64,000 nucleotides of DNA, taken from Cyclobacterium jeungdonense (GTDB lineage: Bacteria > Bacteroidota > Bacteroidia > Cytophagales > Cyclobacteriaceae). Numbering within the stretch: the stretch's first letter is position 1; every line of letters begins with the position of its first letter. The stretch spans positions 434,001-498,000 of the forward strand of contig NZ_WMCD01000002.1 in assembly GCF_010994275.1 (NCBI RefSeq), in the 5' to 3' direction. A program made the position numbers and the translations under genes. The notes under the pieces are model-generated. The model saw only the letters and a program-made list of their open reading frames with translations. It searched no databases and had not been told where the DNA came from. Shown one piece after another: positions 1 to 9,700 of the stretch.

Positions 1-194
1 CCTTCGTATTGCTCCCGGAGTAGCACTGCTCTTTCCGGATCGCATTTCAGATTTGCACTTTCAAACAACTCGATATCGATGATCGCAAAAATTTTACCCC
101 CCACTTGAAAACAAAGGGTGTTTTCATCAAAAGGAGTGGATTCAGTAGTGCCTTTCTTCTTGAGACAATAGCTTCTGAAAAAATCAATTTTCAT
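1..194 (-). CDS. MmcQ/YjbR-like (DUF419) protein, partial
   Basis: The reading frame opens at an ATG (194-192) and runs off the left edge, giving about 64 residues that begin MKIDFFRSYCLKKKG. The segments TPFDENTLCFQVGGKIFA and LKCDPERAVLLREQY match the MmcQ/YjbR (DUF419) fold, a small CyaY-like protein of unknown role usually near 115 residues. Its ATG shares one base with the stop of the upstream DUF6728-like gene (TAATG), so the two are probably translationally coupled. Only the N-terminal half is visible; the family assignment rests on motif recognition. Confidence 0.75.
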   Translation of the reverse strand, partial: MKIDFFRSYCLKKKGTTESTPFDENTLCFQVGGKIFAIIDIELFESANLKCDPERAVLLREQYE

Positions 195-385
195 TAATAC
201 ATGATCCTTTTGAAAATCCAGAAAATAAGCGCAGCGAGAAATACCACAATGGATATTTTGTTGATGCCATGCATCATGCGCAGATTGAAATTGCTTTTCT
301 TGTTGGGATCCGGCTTTTTAAAAACCCGGATGAAATAGTTTCCTACCTCTCCTACCTCAAAGAACTCCTTTAACTTATTGGACAT
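194..385 (-). CDS. Small single-pass membrane protein, DUF6728-like
   Basis: A 63-residue protein with a soluble N-terminal half (KLKEFFEVGEVGNYFIRVF, then KKPDPNKKSNFNLRMMHGIN) and one hydrophobic helix at about residues 43-58, ending KRIMY. The pattern of a basic DPN segment, a FNLR-MH-IN stretch and a C-terminal helix is one I associate with DUF6728, small Bacteroidota proteins without known function. It lies 20 bp downstream of ispG on the same strand and overlaps the MmcQ-like gene by one base, which suggests one transcript. Function is unknown. Confidence 0.7.
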   Translation of the reverse strand: MSNKLKEFFEVGEVGNYFIRVFKKPDPNKKSNFNLRMMHGINKISIVVFLAALIFWIFKRIMY

Positions 386-405
386 GATTTTATTGGTTTT
401 AGTAG

Positions 406-2400
406 TTAATGATGGAGGTCGCTGGTTTCCGGTTCAATCCATTGTCCATCCTGCCGGATGATTTCTATCAGCTCATCTACTGCCCTTTCGGAGGGGACGG
501 AGCGTTTGACAACTTCTTTACCCTTATATAACGTGATCTTACCTTTTCCGGATCCTACGTAGCCGTAATCTGCATCCGCCATCTCCCCGGGACCGTTCAC
601 AATGCAACCCATTATCCCTATTTTGACACCTTTTAGGTGGTCGGTTCTTTTCCGAATCAATGCCGTCGTTTCCTGCAGATCAAACAAGGTTCGCCCGCAA
701 GAGGGGCAAGAAATGTATTCGGTTTTGGACATTCGCGTTCTGGCTGCCTGGAGAACACCAAAACTGACGGAATTGTGCAATTTAATCTGATCCAGCAAGA
801 CTTGCCGCTGTCCTATTTTCAATCGATCCAGCCCGATCATGATGCCATCACCAAGACCGTCAATTAGCAAGCCCCCCACATCCGTAGCTGCAAAAAGCAT
901 TGTTTTTTCGGTGTCTTCATCCGTGTAGCTTACCTTGGGCACCACGGGCAGCTGAATACCTGCCTCTATCAGCGACACGAAGGCCCGTCTCAACGCCTGC
1001 ATTTGATGGATTTTATCCGTAGACAAAACAACGACCACCGGCATTTCATCTGAAAGCAGGGGTATTGCTTCCTCCACATGCTCACAGGGTAAAAAAAGGA
1101 AATTTACACTGGGGTGAAGCTCCTGACTGGATTTCAGGGTATCAAGCGAGATGGCCGGACAACTGTTTTTTCTGTCCGAATGAGATTTCCAGACGCCGTG
1201 ATCAATAATTTCTTTTACCCCGTTAGGAAGCATAAAGGGGACTGGAGAGGTGCCCGAATACAGGTAATCACAGCCCTGGTCGTTCATTTTCCATTTATCC
1301 GGTTCCGGCAAATAGAAATGGCCGGTACCTTTCAGCTCTTTGGGCTCCAAGAGATTCACCTTAGAAATATCGGTAATTACCCTGGGCACATTTCCACTTC
1401 CAAAATTCCCCACCTCTACTGTTTTTCTTTTGGTATAGCTAAAAGGATCCAAGGGATACGAATCCAGCCTTGGAATGCCTGATTTTTCGGGGCGATGTGT
1501 GTACCGATCGATCAGTGTTTTGACTACCGGGGACTCAAACTCCGGATCCTCGGTAAGGGAAACCCGAACCGTATCTCCAAGTCCGTCTTCCAGCAAGGCA
1601 CCAATGCCGACCGCTGATTTTACCCGTCCATCTTCTCCATCTCCCGCTTCGGTGACTCCCAAATGTAGCGGGTAGGGTTTAAATCCTCCCTCGTCCAGCT
1701 TTTGAACCAGCAGGCGGTAAGCCTGAACCATTACCTGGGTATTGGAGGATTTCATGGAAATGACAATGTCATGGTAATTTTCATCCTCACAAATCCGTAA
1801 AAATTCAAGTGCTGACTCCACCATACCTAACGGTGTATCCCCGTAGCGACTCATAATTCGATCCGAGAGGGAACCGTGATTAGTTCCGATACGCATGGCA
1901 GTACCATTAGCCTTGCAGATTTTCACCAAGGGCAGAAACCGCTCCCGAATCCGATCCAGTTCGGCCTGGTAGGTGATATCGGTATATTCCAGCGTTTCAA
2001 ATTTCTTTTTGTCGGCATAATTACCTGGATTTACCCGAACTTTTTCCACGATTTGGGCGGCAACTTCCGCGGCATTTGGGGTAAAATGGATGTCTGCCAC
2101 TATCGGGGTACGGTAACCCCGCTTTCTGAGTCCTTCTTTAATTTTTCTTAGGTTTTCTGCTTCTTTGATACTGGGAGCAGTGATTCTCACCAATTCGCAG
2201 CCACTTTCGATCATTCGAATGGATTGCTCGATGGATCCTTTTGTATCCATGGTATCCACCGTGGTCATGGATTGAACTACGATGGGATTATCCCCTCCGA
2301 TAATCAGATCACCCACTTTTACAGGGATGGTTTTCCTTCTGGAATAATCGGTAAGGCTATTGCAATAGCTGTTCTTTTCTTCGATGGTTTTCAGTTCCAT
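406..2400 (-). CDS. ispG: 4-hydroxy-3-methylbut-2-en-1-yl diphosphate synthase (IspG), long form
   Basis: IspG converts methylerythritol cyclodiphosphate to HMBPP, the penultimate step of the MEP isoprenoid pathway, using a [4Fe-4S] cluster. The protein has 664 residues, compared with about 370 in E. coli. The N-terminal TIM barrel (GGDNPIVVQSMTT, ADIHFTPNAA, RVNPGNYADK, RIGTNHGSLSDR) is followed by a long insert and then the cluster domain with CPSCGRTLFDL and GIMGCIVNGPGEMADADYG, which carry the cluster cysteines and the conserved Glu. The inserted domain is the form seen in plants, Chlamydiae and Bacteroidota. It lies 2 bp downstream of an SDR gene, so the two are likely cotranscribed. Confidence 0.96.
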   Translation of the reverse strand: MELKTIEEKNSYCNSLTDYSRRKTIPVKVGDLIIGGDNPIVVQSMTTVDTMDTKGSIEQSIRMIESGCELVRITAPSIKEAENLRKIKEGLRKRGYRTPIVADIHFTPNAAEVAAQIVEKVRVNPGNYADKKKFETLEYTDITYQAELDRIRERFLPLVKICKANGTAMRIGTNHGSLSDRIMSRYGDTPLGMVESALEFLRICEDENYHDIVISMKSSNTQVMVQAYRLLVQKLDEGGFKPYPLHLGVTEAGDGEDGRVKSAVGIGALLEDGLGDTVRVSLTEDPEFESPVVKTLIDRYTHRPEKSGIPRLDSYPLDPFSYTKRKTVEVGNFGSGNVPRVITDISKVNLLEPKELKGTGHFYLPEPDKWKMNDQGCDYLYSGTSPVPFMLPNGVKEIIDHGVWKSHSDRKNSCPAISLDTLKSSQELHPSVNFLFLPCEHVEEAIPLLSDEMPVVVVLSTDKIHQMQALRRAFVSLIEAGIQLPVVPKVSYTDEDTEKTMLFAATDVGGLLIDGLGDGIMIGLDRLKIGQRQVLLDQIKLHNSVSFGVLQAARTRMSKTEYISCPSCGRTLFDLQETTALIRKRTDHLKGVKIGIMGCIVNGPGEMADADYGYVGSGKGKITLYKGKEVVKRSVPSERAVDELIEIIRQDGQWIEPETSDLHH

Positions 2401-2402
2401 AA

Positions 2403-3107
2403 TTATATATCACCTAATTGTGGCCGGATCACTATCTCTTCAACAACAGAACGGGGAGAAAGGTTATAGGCAGACCACACTGCTTCTGCCACGTCACTGG
2501 CTTTTATAAACCGATCCTCGGGCAAATCCACCCCTTCCCAACTCGCCGTATACGTAGCTCCAGGCAAAACGGAAGTTACCCGAATTCCATGAGGCATGAG
2601 CTCCTGGCGCAAACATTTGGTAAATCCCAGCATGGCCCATTTGGAAACCGCATAGCTTCCGCCATTGGCATAAGCCGTGAGGCCCGCGATGCTACCGATG
2701 GAGAAAATGTGCCCGCTTTTTCGCTTAATAAACTCATCCGTAAAGGCTCTTGTAAGATAGTAAGTGCTGAATAAATTCGTATGCATCGTTTTCTCGAAGT
2801 TCTCTTCTGGCTCCTCGTGAAGGCTTCCGGGAATAAAAATACCGGTATTATTGACCAAAACATCGGGAACCGTGGATTTTTTTACGAAGGCAGCAAATGC
2901 CTTGGCCTCATCCTTTTGGGATAAATCGGCTTCCATCACATTCACTTCGGCTTTCGGGTAAAGGCCTTCGACCTGCTCCTTCAAGGCATTCAGTTCGCTG
3001 CTGTTCCTGCTACAAGTAAATATGGTAAAGCCTTCGGTTGCAAATCGATGGATAATGGCCTTCCCAATCCCCTTGGTACCACCCGTAACCAAAATACTTT
3101 TTGACAT
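2403..3107 (-). CDS. Short-chain dehydrogenase/reductase (SDR)
   Basis: A 234-residue classical SDR, presumably an NADP(H)-dependent soluble oxidoreductase. The Rossmann glycine motif TGGTKGIG is at residues 8-15, NNTG (usual form NNAG) at 86-89, and the catalytic Ser139, Tyr152 and Lys156 are all present. The segment following the catalytic Lys (FTKCLRQELMPHGIRVTSVLPG) is typical of sepiapterin-reductase or 3-oxoacyl-ACP-reductase relatives, but the substrate cannot be read from sequence. It is the first gene of a probable operon with ispG, 2 bp downstream, and is preceded by a promoter-like TAACTTTG box. Confidence 0.9.
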   Translation of the reverse strand: MSKSILVTGGTKGIGKAIIHRFATEGFTIFTCSRNSSELNALKEQVEGLYPKAEVNVMEADLSQKDEAKAFAAFVKKSTVPDVLVNNTGIFIPGSLHEEPEENFEKTMHTNLFSTYYLTRAFTDEFIKRKSGHIFSIGSIAGLTAYANGGSYAVSKWAMLGFTKCLRQELMPHGIRVTSVLPGATYTASWEGVDLPEDRFIKASDVAEAVWSAYNLSPRSVVEEIVIRPQLGDI

Positions 3108-3151
3108 TAGTTTGTGTTTTAATTATTAGTATGACAACCAAATAATCGATA

Positions 3152-3159
3152 CAAAGTTA
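3152..3159 (-). promoter_or_regulatory. Bacteroidota -7 element upstream of the SDR-ispG operon
   Basis: On the minus strand this reads TAACTTTG, a full match to the Bacteroidota -7 consensus TAnnTTTG, about 45 nt ahead of the SDR start at 3107. No clear TTTG -33 element was found at the expected distance, so the call is moderate. Confidence 0.45.
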
Positions 3160-3183
3160 CATTTTTTCCCGCGCTATGCCTAA

Positions 3184-6100
3184 TCAGAATAAGGCTGAGA
3201 CCTGCATGCGACCGGTATGCACCAATCGTTCGAGTCCCTGAGAATTTCTTCCTTCATAAATCGTATTTAATTGAAGCCCTTCTCCAATTTTTTGAAGCCA
3301 ATTAATGCTCCATACGGTATTGTTTCCCGGAGTAAGGGCTTGCAGCATTTCGTATCCGGTCGGGCTGTTTACCTTCCCGTTGTAGTCGATGTAGGTGTAG
3401 GCCACCTGCGCATTAAGGGTGGTTTTAATGGCCTTTGCTATCCGGATATTAAAGGTGCCTTCATGAATCCTGGCTTTTTCCTCAAATTCCACATTGGCGA
3501 GGTTTTCCTTGCTTGTCATCCGGTATTTGAAAGACGCCCTGAACGCAGGAGAGGGCTGTAAGTTAATTTCTGGCCCCATTGTATGCTGGTAAATGGTGTA
3601 ATCGCGGTTATCTAGAAAATCCGAGGCCGAATTTCTGAAACCCCGGTTCCAATACATCAGCAGATTCCATTGGGAATTTAACGAATACCTGGCATTTACC
3701 CGCCAATCATCCTGGGAAAATTCCTCAAATCCTCCGGTAAGCAACTGCTTTTGATGGGAATTGAAAAAGGACACATCCAAACCATAAACTGCAGAGGACC
3801 GATTAAAAAACAGAGAAGAACGGAAAGTCTGGCGCAGTGATATCAAAGAAGTATCGTTAGCATTGGCTAGTAAAGGACTGATGCGTTGGTAAAAATCCCT
3901 GGAAGTGATCTTCTTTTCCACATTCCAGTTGGTTTGATTTGAAAAACGGGACAGCCATTTTTTCAATCGTCCTTCCTCTTTCCAATCGGAAGGAAATTTC
4001 GCATTCAGCCGGTAATTAAATAATGTGGTATATGCCTGAACGTATTCATCGGTGGGTACAAACAGTTTGATATAATTTTTTTCTTCCGGGTTGATGGCCA
4101 GGTAAAACTCATTTAACTGCTGCACACCGTCTTCATTATCATCCCGCCAGGTGTGGGTTCCTTCGCCGGTAGGCACAGGTAGAAATACAAATTCCCTTCT
4201 CAATTCCCGTCCATTTCCCAGCGCGTAGATAAATTCGTTATTCAGATTCTGGTCAAATAAGGAACTCCGGTAATCCAGCTTTCCCATTACGGTGGTTTCC
4301 TCTTGCTGCTTCCTGTTCAGAAAAGCCAACTCCCGATAGGTAAATGAACCTTTGAGCGTGTGCGCACCAAAGGTTCCTCTCAGCCCGTAGGCATTCACAA
4401 AAGCCCGGGTATCCGGAACCAACTCACCCTCGCTAACGGCTTTATCTTCCCGTACACTCGCTGTAGCATAGGCATGAAATTTCAAACTGTCATTCGTATG
4501 CAGGGATACCTCATGTTCCTTAAAATTCATCGCCGTTCGGATTACCTGTTCGTTTTGAGGACTCGAAACCTCGTTGCGATCAATCTGGAATCGGTAGCCC
4601 GGCACCAAAAAACGGGAGCGGTACTTCAGTTCACCCTGATAACGCAACCAATCTGAGTTTAGGGATCGAACATCACTTCTCAGCCGAAAAAAGTCATTAA
4701 TGAGGAACCACCTGTTTTTGAAACTATGGTAAAATTCAGCTTTTTGCTGCATTCCTGATAACACACCCCTCCGCTCACGGAGATCCAGGCTGTAGGCGAT
4801 CCGGTTGTTCGCGTCTTTCGCCAGCTCTACTTTTGCCTGAAAGAGTTTTTCGGATGCATCGGGAGGATTCTCCTCGGACCTAAGCCCCCAGTCTCTGTCA
4901 AACTCAATATACCGCAACCGATCGATAAAGGAAAAATGGGTAGAATTGTATTCCACGATCGTTTGTCCGTTAAACCGATAACCTTTCAGGGAAGAAACCA
5001 ATCTTCCCTCAGAAATCAATCCCGCCTTCAGGCCGTATCCTTTATTATCATCGTTATCCAGTGGAGAAAAGAGGTTTTCATCCTGGTTGGACAGGGCTAC
5101 TTCTGAAAAAACTTTTTCGTACTCGCCCAGTCGTATTTCTGTTCCGGCAGTTACCATTTGTTTTTGGTTGGGGGCAGGCAAGGGACTGCGGATCGAAAAA
5201 TTACCCTGCGGGACCCCATTCACTGGGGGAACAAACTCGTAAACGATGCCGTTTGCCAATTGCTTTTCTCTTCGGTAATGCCCGTTTCCCACACCAGTTT
5301 CAGAAAACCCAATGGCAAAAAAAGCTTCGTCCGGATCGGTACTATAGGCATAATAGCTAAAAGGATCTCCGCTCTCATTTACTTCGATCACTTTTTTATA
5401 TAAAACACGATTAGGGTCAAAAGGAATACTATCGATCCGGGGAATGGTAGCAGCGGAAAGATCGTCCCCTGCCGTTGCCAGCAGCCCCTTGTCGGCATCA
5501 GAAAACTCCATGAAAAGAGGGCGGTTCCGATCATCTTTTTCCCTGTAATAATTAAAATATACCAATACATTTTCATTTTGCTGCTGATGATTGGCTGTTA
5601 ATATGGATCTGGAAAAGTTTCTTTCCGAATATTCAAAGTCCACCCGAACCCTGGAATACTGTGTAATCAAAACATCCGGTGTAAACGTAATTTCCCCCTG
5701 ATTGTAATCAATGGTGTAATCGTTATTGAACCCTCTTCTAAGCTGTTTACCATCCAAAAACACTTTTTCAGAGTTGGCCATGATGATTACAAAGCGCTCA
5801 TTACCGGGCCCTCTCACGCGATAGGGACCGGAAACCCCCTCCAAAACATCGAGAATCACCGAAGCAAATTTGCCTTTAGCTATGGCAGCCCCGGTCTGCG
5901 TGGATGCCTTCCAATTGGGCCCCAGCTCATAGTCAGTGCTAAACTGAAGTCCCTGCACATTTTTATAATACCGTAGGAATTCCGACTTCCGCTGCTTCAA
6001 GATGACATCTCCACCAGCGAGGCTGAATTGCTCATTGTAAAGCTCTATCAGCACATTATCAAAATCCTGAATCTGCTGGGTGTTTCCCTCCGGCTGAAAA

Positions 6101-6660
6101 GGGACATTCTGATCCGTAATACTAGCCCGGATTTGTAAATTGTCCGTCAGTTCTCCGTCCATCTGAAGATTCAGGGCTGAATTGACAAAGACGTTTTGGG
6201 TGTTTCCAAACGATATCCCTCTGCTAAGGCTACCAGATTGATTGAGCTTATTGGAGGAAAATACTTCCTCTTTAAAATCCATAATGGGTTTTTTATCCGG
6301 GGGGCTGTCTTTGAAATAGGCCAGGGAATCGTAATCGTTGGCCAGCGAGCGGTTTTGATACGTTTTGTGAAATGAAAAAGGCAGCGGATCGTAACAAACT
6401 AACAGGGAATCGGGCAACGATTCATTGCCGTTTCCAAAATTAATTTTCCCCGTCTGGATTTGGTAGTTGTAGGGTATTGGTTTTCCCCCAGGATCAACAA
6501 CCCGGATGGTCAAGGGACGAACGCTCATGGAATCCAATATGATTTCGCCGGAATTCCTATTTGGTTTAATCCACTTGCAGGTTTCCTGTGGGGATTGGGC
6601 CATCGCAGCTATCCCAAAAAACACCGTTAACACAGCTAAAAAAAACTTCACCAACCCCAT
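3184..6660 (-). CDS. Very large outer-membrane beta-barrel protein of unknown function
   Basis: A 1158-residue protein with a Sec signal peptide (hydrophobic core about residues 5-19, cleavage after AMA). Long alternating polar/hydrophobic stretches fill most of the length and the protein ends in a phenylalanine (QVSALF), both typical of outer-membrane barrels. The segment around residues 140-230 (SLSRGISFGNTQNVFVNS, then ASITDQNVPFQPEGNTQQ, then LAGGDVILKQRKSEFLRYY) resembles the repeat-like part of SprA, the type IX translocon protein, but the protein is about half the size of SprA. A calcium-loop-like DDNEDGVQQLNEF occurs near residue 840. It lies 56 bp downstream of a histidine kinase gene. 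I do not recognise a characterised homologue. Confidence 0.75.
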   Translation of the reverse strand: MGLVKFFLAVLTVFFGIAAMAQSPQETCKWIKPNRNSGEIILDSMSVRPLTIRVVDPGGKPIPYNYQIQTGKINFGNGNESLPDSLLVCYDPLPFSFHKTYQNRSLANDYDSLAYFKDSPPDKKPIMDFKEEVFSSNKLNQSGSLSRGISFGNTQNVFVNSALNLQMDGELTDNLQIRASITDQNVPFQPEGNTQQIQDFDNVLIELYNEQFSLAGGDVILKQRKSEFLRYYKNVQGLQFSTDYELGPNWKASTQTGAAIAKGKFASVILDVLEGVSGPYRVRGPGNERFVIIMANSEKVFLDGKQLRRGFNNDYTIDYNQGEITFTPDVLITQYSRVRVDFEYSERNFSRSILTANHQQQNENVLVYFNYYREKDDRNRPLFMEFSDADKGLLATAGDDLSAATIPRIDSIPFDPNRVLYKKVIEVNESGDPFSYYAYSTDPDEAFFAIGFSETGVGNGHYRREKQLANGIVYEFVPPVNGVPQGNFSIRSPLPAPNQKQMVTAGTEIRLGEYEKVFSEVALSNQDENLFSPLDNDDNKGYGLKAGLISEGRLVSSLKGYRFNGQTIVEYNSTHFSFIDRLRYIEFDRDWGLRSEENPPDASEKLFQAKVELAKDANNRIAYSLDLRERRGVLSGMQQKAEFYHSFKNRWFLINDFFRLRSDVRSLNSDWLRYQGELKYRSRFLVPGYRFQIDRNEVSSPQNEQVIRTAMNFKEHEVSLHTNDSLKFHAYATASVREDKAVSEGELVPDTRAFVNAYGLRGTFGAHTLKGSFTYRELAFLNRKQQEETTVMGKLDYRSSLFDQNLNNEFIYALGNGRELRREFVFLPVPTGEGTHTWRDDNEDGVQQLNEFYLAINPEEKNYIKLFVPTDEYVQAYTTLFNYRLNAKFPSDWKEEGRLKKWLSRFSNQTNWNVEKKITSRDFYQRISPLLANANDTSLISLRQTFRSSLFFNRSSAVYGLDVSFFNSHQKQLLTGGFEEFSQDDWRVNARYSLNSQWNLLMYWNRGFRNSASDFLDNRDYTIYQHTMGPEINLQPSPAFRASFKYRMTSKENLANVEFEEKARIHEGTFNIRIAKAIKTTLNAQVAYTYIDYNGKVNSPTGYEMLQALTPGNNTVWSINWLQKIGEGLQLNTIYEGRNSQGLERLVHTGRMQVSALF

Positions 6661-6716
6661 AACACTGACGATTACCGGCCACTAAAGTAACAAATTCCGA
6701 TGGATAAATTGAGCTC

Positions 6717-9700
6717 TTATCCGATAAGGGGAAAAAGCAAGTAAAATACAGTGCCTGAGTTCTTTGAAGTTCTGAACCAGATTTTTCCTCCTGCCGTCTC
6801 CACGCCACGTTTGGCAATGGCCAGACCCAGACCGGATCCATCGCTTTTAGTACTAAAATTGGGAAGAAATACCTTTTCTTTCAAGTCGTCGTCTATACCT
6901 TTTCCATTATCTTTAATGGCTAACTGGATCATTCCTTCCTTTTCGTATCTAAGACGGATCTGGATCACTGGCTTTTTCCCCTCAGGTACTGCTTGTATAC
7001 CGTTAATAATTAGATTGGATATCACGCGCCCATAGAGCTTTTCATCCCCCATAATTTTAGACGAACCGCCCTGCGGAATATCGTCATCAAATTCCAGGTG
7101 CAGGTCCTCCCGGGTACAAAACAAGGAAACGCATTCGTTAACCACGGCCCGAAAATCCAGCTCCTGATTTTGGGGAAGCGGCATTTTGGCAAAGGTAGAG
7201 AAGGAGCTGGCAATTTCACTTAATGTATCCACCTGGTGGATAATGGATAAAATCGGCTTTTCCAAGGCATCTTTTTGATCTAGTTTGTTTTCCGCTTTCA
7301 AGCGCAATAAGTGCTGCAAGGTCAATTTCATCGGGGTAAGTGGGTTTTTAATTTCATGGGCCACTTGCTTGGCCATTTCCCGCCATGCAGATTCCTTTTC
7401 ATTGGAGGCCAACACCTTCTTACTCGCTTCCAATTTAAACAACATGTTATTGTATTCGTTTACCAGCATCCCAATTTCATCTTTTGAGGGCCAAACCATG
7501 TATTCGTTGTTTTCCAGGTCGGTATCTTTCAGTTTTTGAGTCAGCAATTTAAAAGGGTGCGTCAGGTGTCGCGACACGAAATAGGAGATGATTAGAAAAA
7601 TCAAAAACATAAGCACAAAAATCACCAAAATATTACTAAACACTTCAGTAATCATGGCGTTTAATTCCTCTTCTGCTTCAAAGAAAGGGATGGCAATGAT
7701 GGCTTGCAACTGTTGATTTTCACCATTCTTCAACGCCAGATACACCGTCTTAAACTGCATGTTTCCAACGTTTTCGGTTTGCAGTAGCCTGTTTTCCTGT
7801 TTTTCAATCACTGCTTCATAAGCACGGGGATGAAGGTATCGTGTCAGAATTTTCTTATCAAAAATAGCAGGTTGGTTAGTGGCCGTAAGCAGCCCATTTG
7901 GCAAATAAAGATTGATATCCGCATCCGTAGCATTTGCAAGGGAATACAATTCATCGTTGATTTCATCCCGATTCAGACCAGAAAATTGGTTTCCTCCCAG
8001 GTTACGGTCTAAATTATCCCGAATAATCCCTGCCTTTTGAAAGTATTGTCTGTGTAAATCTTGGGTATACGAATGACTCAAAAACCCCACGGCTATGACA
8101 CTGATGATCAGCATGGGGATGAAAAAAGCGAAATTAAGATATAACTGTAGTTTGGTGGCGTAATTAAAGCGTATTGGATTAACTCCAGTCAAAGCCAGGA
8201 AAATGCAAATAGTAATTAAGGTTAATATCAGGTAACTGACAAAGAAAAAGGCCATGTCACCCAAAATATAATTTTCAGGATATTGCGGAGAGGATATGAC
8301 AATGACTTTTTCATTGTATTTCACCCCAAAATGATGGTATTTGTTTTGAATTATCCCTTCGGTGAAAAGATCAGGGTCCGTTAGTATTTCATCCATCGCT
8401 GAGCTTCGATAGCTATAGACCCCTGAACTGTAATCTAAAATCCCTTCGTCAAAAATTGCAAAGTCAAAATTTGTTTCAATATAATTGGAGGCATATTTAT
8501 TATCCATTAATAATTTGGGAAAGGCTTTTCCCGATTCCAGGCGCTGTTGATTCAATTCGATGACAATGGTGCCCAGAAAATTATCCCCCCTGTGAATTTT
8601 AATAAATGCCACCAGTCGGTTTCCAGTATTGGTTTCTGTGGTTTTCACATAATAAAGGTTGTGTACCTGGGTCGCATAATCGCTATTCATGTACTTGTTC
8701 TTGTACTCATCCAGACTGGGGCTTTCCACCCCATCCAGAATCGGCTGACCGACTTGATTGAAGACCGATATTTTTTGATTGTACTGGTCAAAATACCCGG
8801 ATAGGTAGATTTTCTTTAGTTTTCTTTCAATAAGATCCTTAGAAAGTAATGGGTCGGAGATCCTGTTTTTGATAAACAAATCCTCCTCAATGCGGTTCAT
8901 GATCTCTTCCAGCAAAAATTCGCCCATCACATCCCTGTCCAGCATGATGGTGGTGGCAAATTTCTGTTTGGATCTGGTTTGATCATTCCGGAAGTGTTGG
9001 TAAGATGCAGTACTCGTAATAATCGCTCCTACCAAACAGGCAAAAAAGAATGTCAGAAAGGTGTTAAATTCCAATTTAAAAATCTTGTTATATAACCGAA
9101 AAGTGACAATAGCGATTAACAAAATCAAATGGGCCAGGAAAGACACCAACCAAATAAAATTTACAAAAAATAACAGTACGATCAGTGGGAAAGCGAAAAG
9201 CACCAATACTTTTAACGGAAAAAACACCGGGTCTGAACGTTTGTACAATACCATATTCAACCCGATGATGGAGAATAACAGGTAAGCGGCTCCTCCCAGA
9301 AAGACGACGAAAAGGCTTATGGCCTTCAGGTAATCAAATGTCGGAATGGCGGCAATATTCAGGTTCCACTGTGCATTTTCAACGATGTTTACATAAAGAA
9401 AGAAAAAAAGACACATCAGAAAGGTAGAAAGGAGGTATGCCGCCAGTAGTTGGATTCCGTAGGCATACTTTTTTCTGAACTGAATAAATCGAAAAAGCAC
9501 CCGTTTGCTACCCAATATCGCAATCACCATACTCAAAACGACCAGGTAGCAAATCACATTTAGCAGCAAATCTCCCAGGCTCGGATTGAGTTTGGAAGAC
9601 GCATAAAGACTGGGGTCAAAAATGCCTGCTTGGAAAAAATCATTTGGAAAATTAAATGCGAGCATCAATATCCGAATGCAACCTAAAATCAAAAAAGTAT

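Noticed and set aside
1114..1482. Plus-strand open frame of 122 codons
   Set aside because: It lies fully inside ispG on the opposite strand and has no recognisable motif; a shadow of the real gene.
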